From: Fangia hongkongensis FSC776 = DSM 21703
GTDB taxonomy: Bacteria > Pseudomonadota > Gammaproteobacteria > Francisellales > Francisellaceae
Length of the DNA: 64,000 bases
Assembly: GCF_000379445.1 (NCBI RefSeq)
Contig: NZ_KB902262.1
Span: 2,072 to 66,071 of the forward strand
Direction of reading: 5' to 3'
In this document: positions 1 to 7,472 of the stretch, one piece after another
How the letters are laid out: each line of letters begins with the position of its first letter
Numbering within the stretch: the first letter of the stretch is position 1
Notes under the pieces: model-generated
Database searches by the model: none
Told to the model about the DNA's origin: nothing
Seen by the model: only the letters and a program-made list of their open reading frames with translations
Program-made: the position numbers and the translations under genes

Positions 1-188
1 GCATTTTTGGCGGCATCATCAGCAACTGTTTTAGTTTTATCGCTCAGCTCTTTGGCTTGTTGGGCGGTGCTTTGAGCTTTATCGGCAGCGGTTTTAATGT
101 CATTAATTTGGGATTTAGCCTCACTCGCATTTTTGGCGGCATCATCAGCGATTGTTTTAGTTTTATCGCTCAGCTCTTTGGCTTGTTG
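1..188. repeat. 126-bp tandem repeat inside the coiled-coil gene
   Basis: Bases 1-62 recur at 127-188 with two substitutions, giving a 126-bp period (42 codons, six heptads). The second copy is followed by more diverged versions of the same coding pattern. Near identity suggests recent duplication; the array continues past the window start. Confidence 0.8.
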
Positions 189-623
189 CGCCGCAGTTTG
201 CGCACTAATAGCAGTAGATTTAACAAGTGATATTTCAGTATTAGCCTTAGATGCAAGCTCTTTGGCTGCATTTGCATTTGTATTTGCATTTGTAACTTCA
301 TCTTTAATGCCATTAGCAATGTTTTTTGCATCTGTTGCGTTGGTATTTGCTGCTTTTGCTATAGTCTGTGCATTACTTGCTAGGGCTTGGACCTCATCTA
401 TTTTGCTATTATATTGAGACACTCTTGTTGAAAGTGTGCTTATATTCGCCGCTGTTTGAGCGCTAAATGAGTTTATTAGTGCTGGCCAATCATTAAGCGC
501 CCTGACAACATCACCAAGGGTTCGTTCCTTATTAACGTCAATGGGCTTCAGTTCTATTGCATAAGAAGTGGTAATTAGAGCAAATAATGGGGTTGCTATC
601 AATAGGGCATAATTTAGTTTCAT
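1..623 (-). CDS. Secreted Ala-rich coiled-coil repeat protein (C-terminus beyond window)
   Basis: The frame is open from an ATG at 623 to the window edge (about 207 codons). The first 22 or so residues are a signal peptide ending TSYA, so the product is exported to the periplasm or beyond. The mature part opens with IELKPIDVNK, then becomes Ala/Lys/Asp-rich and free of Pro and Gly, typical of a long coiled coil. Its C-terminal part is tandemly repeated: the unit AKELSDKTKT(I/V)ADDAAKNA recurs with a 42-residue (126-bp) period, and the DNA copies at 1-62 and 127-188 differ at only two bases. The gene follows an outer-membrane protein gene on the same strand with a 32-bp gap, so the two may be co-transcribed. 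Function is unknown; a surface fibre or periplasmic spacer is possible. Full length and copy number cannot be seen. Confidence 0.75.
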   Translation of the reverse strand, partial: MKLNYALLIATPLFALITTSYAIELKPIDVNKERTLGDVVRALNDWPALINSFSAQTAANISTLSTRVSQYNSKIDEVQALASNAQTIAKAANTNATDAKNIANGIKDEVTNANTNANAAKELASKANTEISLVKSTAISAQTAAQQAKELSDKTKTIADDAAKNASEAKSQINDIKTAADKAQSTAQQAKELSDKTKTVADDAAKN

Positions 624-655
624 ATATTCATCCTTCTCGTTTTCGTGTAAATGTA

Positions 656-1423
656 TTATAAAAATTGGTATCCAATGCCAATAGAGAGATTAAACATATT
701 GGGCACGTAGCTGGCATTAGAATAGGGTGACCAAATATTGTGACCAAGGCCATAAATGTATTGTATTTCTGTGTTGAGGGTGAAAGCGTTACTCAACTGA
801 TATTTATACTCCAGTGAAAAAAATGGCCGAACATTAATGCGATGCTTTGTATCTAAAGTGCTCGGGATATCACTTATTTCTTGCTTGGGAGAGAATGTTG
901 AGAAAACTACTGAAGGGCCAGCTGAAAATAGAAAATCACTATGAATACTATAGACAGGCAGGTGTATAGTGGTATAAAAGTTAATTCCGGAAAATGACAT
1001 ATCACTTTGACCGTTTGGGTCGGGAGCGCCCATATGAGGGTCATAGGATAAGCCTGAGCTGTTTTTGAAAGTATTCCAGTAGCTAATGGCAATAGAAAAA
1101 TATGTCAATGGTCTTATTTCAAACTTCATTGAAAAATAAGGGGAGTATTTGGGAGTTGGATTGAAAATATCATAGTACCCCCCATCTGCATTCAAAGGGG
1201 CAGTTTGACTATTATTTGGAAATTGTTTATATGAGACTCCACCATATAATGTCAACGAAAATAAATGGATTTTTGCACAAGAAGGGCTTTTTTGGCTTTG
1301 TGCTAAAATGAACCTATCTTGTATCCGTGTGATCAAATTTTCATTTAACTTACTGGCATAACTTACTGTTAGTAAGGATGAAAATAAGAATAAGAGGGCG
1401 GTTAAAAAAAATGGTTTGATCAT
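656..1423 (-). CDS. Outer-membrane beta-barrel protein
   Basis: 255 aa with a signal peptide (hydrophobic residues 4-23, cleavage likely near SYA). The mature protein alternates short amphipathic aromatic-rich strands (for example YFSMKFEIRPLTYFSIAISY, and FTLNTEIQYIYGLGHNIW) and ends with Phe-Leu after a strand, close to the C-terminal aromatic signature used for barrel insertion. Size and pattern resemble 8-stranded OmpW/OmpA-type or opacity-like barrels, but no specific family was recognised. It lies just upstream of the secreted coiled-coil gene on the same strand. Role unknown; adhesion or a small pore are guesses. Confidence 0.65.
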   Translation of the reverse strand: MIKPFFLTALLFLFSSLLTVSYASKLNENLITRIQDRFILAQSQKSPSCAKIHLFSLTLYGGVSYKQFPNNSQTAPLNADGGYYDIFNPTPKYSPYFSMKFEIRPLTYFSIAISYWNTFKNSSGLSYDPHMGAPDPNGQSDMSFSGINFYTTIHLPVYSIHSDFLFSAGPSVVFSTFSPKQEISDIPSTLDTKHRINVRPFFSLEYKYQLSNAFTLNTEIQYIYGLGHNIWSPYSNASYVPNMFNLSIGIGYQFL

Positions 1424-1669
1424 TGTTATGTAAGTAAATCATATTAGAGGCATGTTAATTAGTCATGCATTTAACCTAAGTTCTTGTTTTACTGTCCACT
1501 GAAGGAAGTATGAATCGTCAAAATGATGGCATTAAAGAGGATAAGTTGCATTGCTGTGAATTGCTTTGTAGGTTGATATTGACGTTGCAAGCATATTATC
1601 AATAGTGGGTAATATGCTACTAGCAATTAGCACCACGTAAATTTTGAAAGAAAGGGATCATATATAAAC

Positions 1670-3475
1670 ATGAGTATGAATGAGCAGTCAGCCTATAAAA
1701 AACAACATAAAGAAAAGCAGTCAGAGATATCATATTTTGATGTGACAACTAAAAAATTAACCTTGGAGGAAGGCGCTCGTGAAATAGAAAGAGCGATTAT
1801 ATACCTAAAAAGGTATTTACAGACTCCCATTAAACGGGATTTTCCTTATATAGGTGAGGGAATTATTCAAAAAGCCAATGAGTTAGAGGATGTTGTTAAG
1901 CGTTTATACATTGAGAATGGCTTAGATAGTGCCGATAATTACTTGAAAATATATAAAGAAAAGATAATCGACCTACAGCATTCAGATACTGATAACCCCG
2001 TAACAATCCTTCACAGTATTTTGCAGCCTATTACTGAATTGAAACGAGATTTTCATTTGTTGAGATATCTATCAAAGGGAAGTCGTGTTTTTGAGGGAAT
2101 ATCCAAAAAAAGTCATATTGAGTTGCCTTTTGAGTTTGTAAGAGAAATTATTGAGCACATGATTGATGACAAAACGATTCAGAGGGATTTGTTTTTAGAA
2201 ATTGATCAACCCCAAGACAGTAGCACCTTGTTCCGCCAAAACCTAAAGAATGCTTTCCATGGGATTTTGGAGAAAGTGAAGCCAAAAGATGACCTTAGAG
2301 CCTGTTTAGTCATCACTTCAGATATAATTGATTGTTTTCTAAATACTTGTGAGGGTAATAAAGGGAAGCTGCAGATTGAATCGCTATGTAAGGAAGTTAA
2401 AACAGAGAAGAAAGATACATATATTGATCATATTCTTGCCACTTGCCAAAGCTTTTCAAAGAATACTCAGGACAAAGAGCTAACTAAGAAGCTAGGTGGT
2501 AAAGAGATAACGACTGAAAACTTAATGGATTATATTAATGCTGAGGATGAACTGAAAAATGCTGATAATAGGGTTGAACCTAAGCGTAAGAAGAAAAAAA
2601 AGCCAAAATCAAAGTATAAAGTTGCAGAGGAGGTATACTCAAGCCTACCGACTTTAAATGCGGATAAAGATATAGATAAAAAATTGAATGAAGGTCATTC
2701 TCCCCTGTCCCATCTAGAGAGCAAGCAGGTAGTAGAAACTACAGTTACTGCATTGCCGGAGAGAATTTTCACTCAAGTGGATATGGAGTTTCAGGGTAAT
2801 CAGAATGTTTCAAATGTCGTACTCAATGATGTTCAGATGGATGCGAGTAAGAATGTCGGATTGATGGTGGAGGATAAGAAAGAGCTTGAATCTGCAACAG
2901 TTATTCCAGTAGAGAACAAAATAGATACTAAAAAAGATTATTCTGATAATGAGAACTGCCTAATCAATAATGTATCTATGGAGGTTGAGATGAAAAAAAA
3001 CTTACCTTTGAATGCTGAACCTTATATACCTAAAGAGAAAAAAGTTTATTTAAATATCGATCAGTCTGCAGGAGCGATACTAAACCTTTTTCTGTCTGTT
3101 AAATACAATAGAAATTTTCCTGAGAAGGCGTTTTTAAATGATACTTATATTTTAATTAAACAAGCGCTGAGCGATAGAACGGGTGGAGTGAGTAAACTAT
3201 TAGATGTATATGAGAATATGAAAAAGCAACATGACGATATGGGAACATCAACCAATACAATAGAGCTGGTTAAGCAGAAAATAATAAAACTAGCTTATGA
3301 ATATCATATGTTATATCAGTCTGATGGTGATGGTCATGCTATAAGCCATATTGAAGGAGAAAACAAGGACACTTTTAGTGGCGCTCAACACCATATCAAG
3401 AAACCCTCTTCAAATAGTCACTTCCACAACCAAGCGGTTAGTAGTCAAGGGTACTTAAACTTTAAATTTAACTAA
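1670..3475 (+). CDS. Hypothetical 601-aa hydrophilic protein, effector candidate
   Basis: The ATG at 1670 follows GAAAGAAAGGGA at a workable distance; a second ATG two codons on is also possible. There is no signal peptide and no membrane segment. The protein is charged and predicted helical: an N-terminal part (about 1-300), a very basic linker near 303-318 (PKRKKKKKPKSKYK) that could be a nuclear-localisation-like signal, a low-complexity acidic middle, and a C-terminal part from about 460 to 600. No family was recognised. It sits on the same strand about 180 bp before the Dot/Icm operon and its length and composition fit T4BSS substrates, but that role is inferred from context only. Confidence 0.6.
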   Translation: MSMNEQSAYKKQHKEKQSEISYFDVTTKKLTLEEGAREIERAIIYLKRYLQTPIKRDFPYIGEGIIQKANELEDVVKRLYIENGLDSADNYLKIYKEKIIDLQHSDTDNPVTILHSILQPITELKRDFHLLRYLSKGSRVFEGISKKSHIELPFEFVREIIEHMIDDKTIQRDLFLEIDQPQDSSTLFRQNLKNAFHGILEKVKPKDDLRACLVITSDIIDCFLNTCEGNKGKLQIESLCKEVKTEKKDTYIDHILATCQSFSKNTQDKELTKKLGGKEITTENLMDYINAEDELKNADNRVEPKRKKKKKPKSKYKVAEEVYSSLPTLNADKDIDKKLNEGHSPLSHLESKQVVETTVTALPERIFTQVDMEFQGNQNVSNVVLNDVQMDASKNVGLMVEDKKELESATVIPVENKIDTKKDYSDNENCLINNVSMEVEMKKNLPLNAEPYIPKEKKVYLNIDQSAGAILNLFLSVKYNRNFPEKAFLNDTYILIKQALSDRTGGVSKLLDVYENMKKQHDDMGTSTNTIELVKQKIIKLAYEYHMLYQSDGDGHAISHIEGENKDTFSGAQHHIKKPSSNSHFHNQAVSSQGYLNFKFN

Positions 3476-3504
3476 ACCATGTGCAATGCTTTAAGATTGT
3501 GACT

Positions 3505-3524
3505 TGTGAAAAGTCAGTTTCACA
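3505..3524. other. Inverted repeat before the Dot/Icm operon
   Basis: TGTGAAA-N6-TTTCACA is a perfect 7-bp dyad in the gap between the 601-aa gene and the first Dot/Icm gene. No T-run follows, so it is not an obvious terminator; it could be an operator or an mRNA hairpin. Confidence 0.35.
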
Positions 3525-3655
3525 GCTGTGCAAATAGGTTTGATGCGCTCGACGTTTTGTCGGAATAGCTCAGGGGGTGTTGATTAGATATTCGATGAAC
3601 GATAGGGTGCTAATCAGTTATTTGATTTTAAGTATGACTGAGCTTGTAGTAGCGC

Positions 3656-4213
3656 ATGAACACCATCGATTATATAGCAAATATTTTAAAAATATTCGCA
3701 GGAGACAACAGGAATATAGGTGTTTATTCGCTATTGCAGTATTTGGCGGTGGTTATTGGTATGGTGCTGCTATTTATTGCAATGACTAGACTTACCAAGC
3801 ATGGTAAAACACAGCAGATGTTTCGTTATTATGCCCCATCAACAACCATTTTTATGTTTTTCTCAGGGATTATGTTTTTATCTATGGGGAACTTCATACA
3901 AATGGTCAGTAATACCCTGTTTTATAATCTTCATGATTATATGAATCCGACTAATCGAATTGCTGAATATGTTAAAGAAGTTATCCATCTAAAAGATGCA
4001 GAGCTTGATATAGCTCAGCGATATTTAATATTTTCATTACTATCTATTGTAGGTTTTATCTCAATTTTAAGAGGGATGTTCCTTTTGATTACAAGTTCTG
4101 AAGGGCAACATCAAGGTGGGGTTTCCCATATTATAAGCCATATTGTAGCGGGGATCGTTGGAATGAATGCGGGATTTTTATGGGGAATTGTACAAAGCAT
4201 TGGTTCATCTTGA
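3656..4213 (+). CDS. icmC: IcmC/DotE-family T4BSS inner-membrane protein
   Basis: 185 aa with four hydrophobic segments: about 26-44, 66-90, 122-143 and 162-182. This size and layout match the IcmC/DotE, IcmD/DotP and DotV group of small inner-membrane proteins of the Dot/Icm (type IVB) system; Legionella IcmC is about 194 aa. The assignment rests on topology, remembered family resemblance and position as the first gene of a Dot/Icm operon, so exact orthology (DotE versus DotV) is uncertain. The ATG has no strong ribosome site. The exact role of this family in secretion is poorly defined. The next gene starts 68 bp on and is a related type. Confidence 0.7.
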   Translation: MNTIDYIANILKIFAGDNRNIGVYSLLQYLAVVIGMVLLFIAMTRLTKHGKTQQMFRYYAPSTTIFMFFSGIMFLSMGNFIQMVSNTLFYNLHDYMNPTNRIAEYVKEVIHLKDAELDIAQRYLIFSLLSIVGFISILRGMFLLITSSEGQHQGGVSHIISHIVAGIVGMNAGFLWGIVQSIGSS

Positions 4214-4281
4214 TTTTGGAAAAATATCAAGAATATTAGTTGTTAATACATTGTGAAATGAAAAACCATAAGGAAAGAGAA

Positions 4282-4776
4282 ATGAAAAAGAATGAGTCGG
4301 TACAGAGTATAAGTATTATTGAAGGCAAAACTTGCAAGCGATCAAAGTCTCTATATGCTGTATACAAAAGATTTGCCATGGGGGTGCTGTTTTTTTGTTT
4401 AAGTATTGGTCTTTGTTATGCTGATGTTGACCCTGATCCTACACCGACAGATCCCAAAGCATTCTATGACTGGGCTTTGCATTTATTGTCTGTTTTCGGG
4501 CAGATAAAAAGTTTCCTTCAGGTGATTGCTTTGCTGTTAGGGATGTTTTTTGTATTCAGTGCATTAAATCATTTTAGGACGCACCATTCTAATCAGGGAG
4601 CGCAAGGTACACATCTCAAACATGGGTGTGGACATTTGGTGATAGGAATTTTTCTAATGTGTATTATTCCAGGGATTCAAATGTTGCAACAATCCATAAC
4701 GAAAGATCTTGGTGATGGAAAGTATATGAAATTTACAGCTAAGACAGACTTTAAAGATACTAAAGAAACATCATAA
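4282..4776 (+). CDS. icmD: IcmD/DotP-family T4BSS membrane protein
   Basis: The start at 4282 is chosen because AGGAAAGAG ends just before it; in-frame TTG 4240 and ATG 4258 lack such a site. The 164-aa product has a basic N-terminus, a hydrophobic stretch ending LCYA that may be a signal peptide, then DPDPTPTDP, and two further membrane segments (about 92-110 and 130-152). This signal plus two-helix layout is that of IcmD/DotP, an inner-membrane/periplasmic component of Dot/Icm. It is longer than Legionella IcmD (about 132 aa), mainly at the N-terminus. It lies between the IcmC-like gene and dotD, an arrangement not found in Legionella, where icmC-icmD and dotDCB are separate loci. Confidence 0.68.
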   Translation: MKKNESVQSISIIEGKTCKRSKSLYAVYKRFAMGVLFFCLSIGLCYADVDPDPTPTDPKAFYDWALHLLSVFGQIKSFLQVIALLLGMFFVFSALNHFRTHHSNQGAQGTHLKHGCGHLVIGIFLMCIIPGIQMLQQSITKDLGDGKYMKFTAKTDFKDTKETS

Positions 4777-4792
4777 CAAGCGAAAGATACAT

Positions 4793-5314
4793 ATGATGAA
4801 TCTTATAAACAAAAAAACAATATTACTACAAATGATTACTATAGGGATGATACTTTCGGGTTGTTCTTCAGCGCCTAAAAAGTCAACGCCAGAGCGTAAA
4901 GAAAGTGTTGAGTATATTAATCATATTGTGCTTGATGAGTTGAAAGCTTCAAGTGAATCGGTTCAGGGTTCATTGAAAGCACTCAACCAAGTGATGCTTG
5001 CGCGTTATGGAAACCCAAATATTCCTTTTCAAAATATTGATGATAAGAGGTTGAATCAAATTTTATCGCTATCATTTTATGGTCCTATCGAAGAGGTGGT
5101 TAAAAAAGTTGCAAAAGCAACAGGGTATAAAATGCAAATTTTTGGGAAAAAGCCACCTTTTTCTATTATTGTGATTTTGGGGAATTTAAATAAGCCTATT
5201 CATGATAGTGCAATCAATATACTAAGAAATATTGCTATCCAATCTGCTAAGCAGGCAACGCTTGAAATAAACCCTAGAGCCAATGTGATTAGTATTAGAT
5301 ATGTGGAGTTTTAA
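4793..5314 (+). CDS. dotD: DotD outer-membrane lipoprotein of Dot/Icm system
   Basis: 173 aa with a lipoprotein signal peptide ending in the lipobox ILSGC (Cys 24), followed by SS, which predicts outer-membrane sorting. The C-terminal half (about 80-173) corresponds to the DotD domain, which in Legionella resembles the N0/N1 subdomain of secretins and works with DotC to bring DotH to the outer membrane. Legionella DotD is about 163 aa. Two adjacent ATGs (4793, 4796) are both possible. The stop TAA lies three bases before the dotC ATG and in the same frame, so dotD and dotC are tightly coupled. Confidence 0.85.
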   Translation: MMNLINKKTILLQMITIGMILSGCSSAPKKSTPERKESVEYINHIVLDELKASSESVQGSLKALNQVMLARYGNPNIPFQNIDDKRLNQILSLSFYGPIEEVVKKVAKATGYKMQIFGKKPPFSIIVILGNLNKPIHDSAINILRNIAIQSAKQATLEINPRANVISIRYVEF

Positions 5315-5317
5315 ACG

Positions 5318-6079
5318 ATGATCGCTGTTGATCTTCATACTTTATCACACCTCACGAATAAAACAGAACAAGTGAAATATAATGACGCTCAGATGACGCT
5401 TCGCCAAAAGATGATTATGGAAGTGGCTTTGGAGCTTGGTGTGCAAGGAGGGCTATATTTTGCCCAGGAGAAGATAAATAAAACCCTAAATAAGTTATCT
5501 TCAATACTGTATCAAACTTATAATTTTAATGCTTTAATGCTACCTAATCATGTAATGCCGCCTATTATTGCAACGGGGTACAATGGTGTTAGTGTATCTC
5601 ATGACCAGCGTATCATTCAAACAAATGGGCAAGTATACCATATTGTCAAACAGGCGCATTTTGTTGCGAATGTTCCAACTTGGAGAGATTATCTTATTCG
5701 TGACTTTAAGCCGCCAACCTTACCCAAAAAAGCACTACTTCCAGGAAATGAAGATGAAGAAATGTTGTGGAAAATAACATTACAAGAAGCGTGGCAAAGT
5801 GGGATTGGACAAGCGCTGGATATTTTTAAACAGCAAAGTTATAAGCTCAAGCGTGATTTTGTAGGCATGATTACCTACTATCAGCTATTAGAGAATAATA
5901 TGATTTTAACACCATACCTTGAGCGAAAATCTACGCCAGTTAAGAGTGATAGTGCAAACTTAGTGATTGACCATCAAAACGTTGCGATAGATAAGCTGCC
6001 TATGTTTCAAGGGGACCCTTCAAACTGGCGAGCGGTTATTGGTGAGAAAAGAGTTTCAGTCAAAGAAGGTAATGTTTGA
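5318..6079 (+). CDS. dotC: DotC, Dot/Icm core-complex protein, without a signal peptide
   Basis: 253 aa that line up with most of Legionella DotC (about 303 aa), including the blocks ILPPV-like (VMPPIIATGYN), KQAHF..(V)PTWRDYL, LLPG..EE.LW and W.(S)GI.QA. DotC is normally an outer-membrane lipoprotein that, with DotD, localises DotH. Here the ATG at 5318 starts close to the conserved domain and the expected signal peptide and lipobox are missing. The upstream in-frame codons are ACG and the TAA stop of dotD, so no longer start exists in this frame. DotB's frame begins in the stop region of this gene. Either the leader was lost or this copy is altered; see findings. Confidence 0.85.
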   Translation: MIAVDLHTLSHLTNKTEQVKYNDAQMTLRQKMIMEVALELGVQGGLYFAQEKINKTLNKLSSILYQTYNFNALMLPNHVMPPIIATGYNGVSVSHDQRIIQTNGQVYHIVKQAHFVANVPTWRDYLIRDFKPPTLPKKALLPGNEDEEMLWKITLQEAWQSGIGQALDIFKQQSYKLKRDFVGMITYYQLLENNMILTPYLERKSTPVKSDSANLVIDHQNVAIDKLPMFQGDPSNWRAVIGEKRVSVKEGNV

Positions 6080-6081
6080 AA

Positions 6082-7203
6082 ATGTTTAGATTAATTAATA
6101 ACGAGCCTGCCTATTTCTTAAAATCAACCTATTTAACTCTACTGGAAAAGTCAGTCGCTTTAAACTTAAGTGACATCACCTTTCAGACAAACTGTCCCAT
6201 ATTTGGAACCTTGCATGGTGAGCAGCATATTTTGACTGACAGGGAGTTGACTACAAATGAAGTGGAAGATTTAATCAATATCCTGTATGGAAGTAATGCC
6301 TATGCCAAAGTGCTAAGCGATGGCGATATTGATTTTAGCTACACTTTGAACGTGACAGAGCAAAAGTTACGATTTCGTGTTAATGCAAGCTTGATGAGTG
6401 AATATGGACATTTAGGTGTGCAAGTATCTATTCGCATACTAGGGAGTACGCCACCAACCTTAGAAAATTTAAAAACACCAAGAGCAATTAAACAACTGTC
6501 ATATGTGAGAGAAGGAATAGTGCTGATTTGTGGGGCTACCGGTTCAGGGAAATCAACTTTACTGGCGTCAATGATTTTGGCAAGAGCGGAGGCGAAAGGG
6601 AGAGGTGAAAAAATTCTAACTTATGAAGCACCCATTGAATACATTTTACCAATGTATAGCAAAAATTCTCTTATTTCTCAGTCTGAGATTCCTCGCTGTA
6701 TGCCAAGTTTTGCCCATGCTGTAAGAAATGCGCTTCGCAGAACGCCAACGGCCATAATGGTGGGGGAGTCTCGTGATAGAGAAACGATAGAGTCTGTTAT
6801 TGAGGCCGCTCTTACGGGTCACTGTGTATATACAACATTACATAGTGAATCAGTTCAACATGCACTTAAAAGATTGTTAATGGTATTTCCAGAGGAAGAT
6901 AAGAGACGTATTGCCTATGACTTTTTCAGCACAGTTAAAGCAATAGTTTGGCAAAGCTTAGTTCCAAGTGTGGATGGTGAGCGGATTGCCTTGAGAGAGT
7001 ATATTGTTGTTGATGGAGAGTTAAAAGGGGAGCTACTTTTGTCGCTAGATAGTAAAAAGATAGATGATTTAATTTATCAGAGGATGGAAGAAGCTCAAAG
7101 TACTCTGTCACATCAAGGAAAATGGTTGTTAGATCAAGAGTTAATTACAGAGGAAGTTTATCAATCATATGTGCTATCAAAATTTGATCAATTTAAAAAG
7201 TAG
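6082..7203 (+). CDS. dotB: DotB, cytoplasmic secretion ATPase of Dot/Icm system
   Basis: 373 aa from ATG 6082 (an in-frame TTG at 6076 is less likely); Legionella DotB is 377 aa. It is a PilT/VirB11-type hexameric ATPase that docks on the cytoplasmic side of the T4BSS. The Walker A motif GATGSGKST is at residues 151-159; the Walker B region reads TAIMVGESRD and the His box TTLHSESVQHA, as in PilT-like ATPases. The ORF begins two bases after the dotC stop, indicating translational coupling. The dotD-dotC-dotB order is the conserved core order of T4BSS clusters. Confidence 0.93.
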   Translation: MFRLINNEPAYFLKSTYLTLLEKSVALNLSDITFQTNCPIFGTLHGEQHILTDRELTTNEVEDLINILYGSNAYAKVLSDGDIDFSYTLNVTEQKLRFRVNASLMSEYGHLGVQVSIRILGSTPPTLENLKTPRAIKQLSYVREGIVLICGATGSGKSTLLASMILARAEAKGRGEKILTYEAPIEYILPMYSKNSLISQSEIPRCMPSFAHAVRNALRRTPTAIMVGESRDRETIESVIEAALTGHCVYTTLHSESVQHALKRLLMVFPEEDKRRIAYDFFSTVKAIVWQSLVPSVDGERIALREYIVVDGELKGELLLSLDSKKIDDLIYQRMEEAQSTLSHQGKWLLDQELITEEVYQSYVLSKFDQFKK

Positions 7204-7211
7204 AGAGAAAT

Positions 7212-7472
7212 ATGTATAACGATCACATTGCACATTGGAGAGATTCAGGTAGAAAAGCAAAATTTTTCATGATTGAAGCACAGGTGTTTTTCCCAATGGT
7301 ATTAACAGTATTTCATTTTCGAACGTGGACAATCTCACTTAGCGTTTTGACGGCTATCTTACTATTTGTTTTGAGTCGCTATAACGTTACCTTTTGGGTG
7401 CTACTTATTAATTTACGTGAGTGGACTTTTGGCCGAGAAAAATATGTCGATATAGTAGAAGTAGATGAGTAG
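7212..7472 (+). CDS. icmT: IcmT, small Dot/Icm inner-membrane protein
   Basis: 86 aa, the same length as Legionella IcmT. It opens with an HWRDSGRKAKFF block, the hallmark of the family (HWRDSAR..KFF in Legionella), followed by one or two membrane spans (about 24-60). IcmT is needed for T4BSS function and has been linked to egress in Legionella. It sits directly after dotB with an 8-bp gap and overlaps the next gene, dotL, by 8 bp, so all are translated from one message. Confidence 0.88.
   Translation: MYNDHIAHWRDSGRKAKFFMIEAQVFFPMVLTVFHFRTWTISLSVLTAILLFVLSRYNVTFWVLLINLREWTFGREKYVDIVEVDE

Noticed and set aside
97-417. Plus-strand 106-codon Ala-rich frame
   Set aside because: It is the complement of the minus-strand coiled-coil gene, which has a signal peptide and regular repeats.
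3562-3580. GGAATAGCTCAGG-like stretch resembling a tRNA 5' part
   Set aside because: No acceptor partner, anticodon arm or T loop follows.
3577-3789. Plus-strand 70-codon frame before the IcmC-like gene
   Set aside because: It overlaps the IcmC-like gene in another frame and has no family features.
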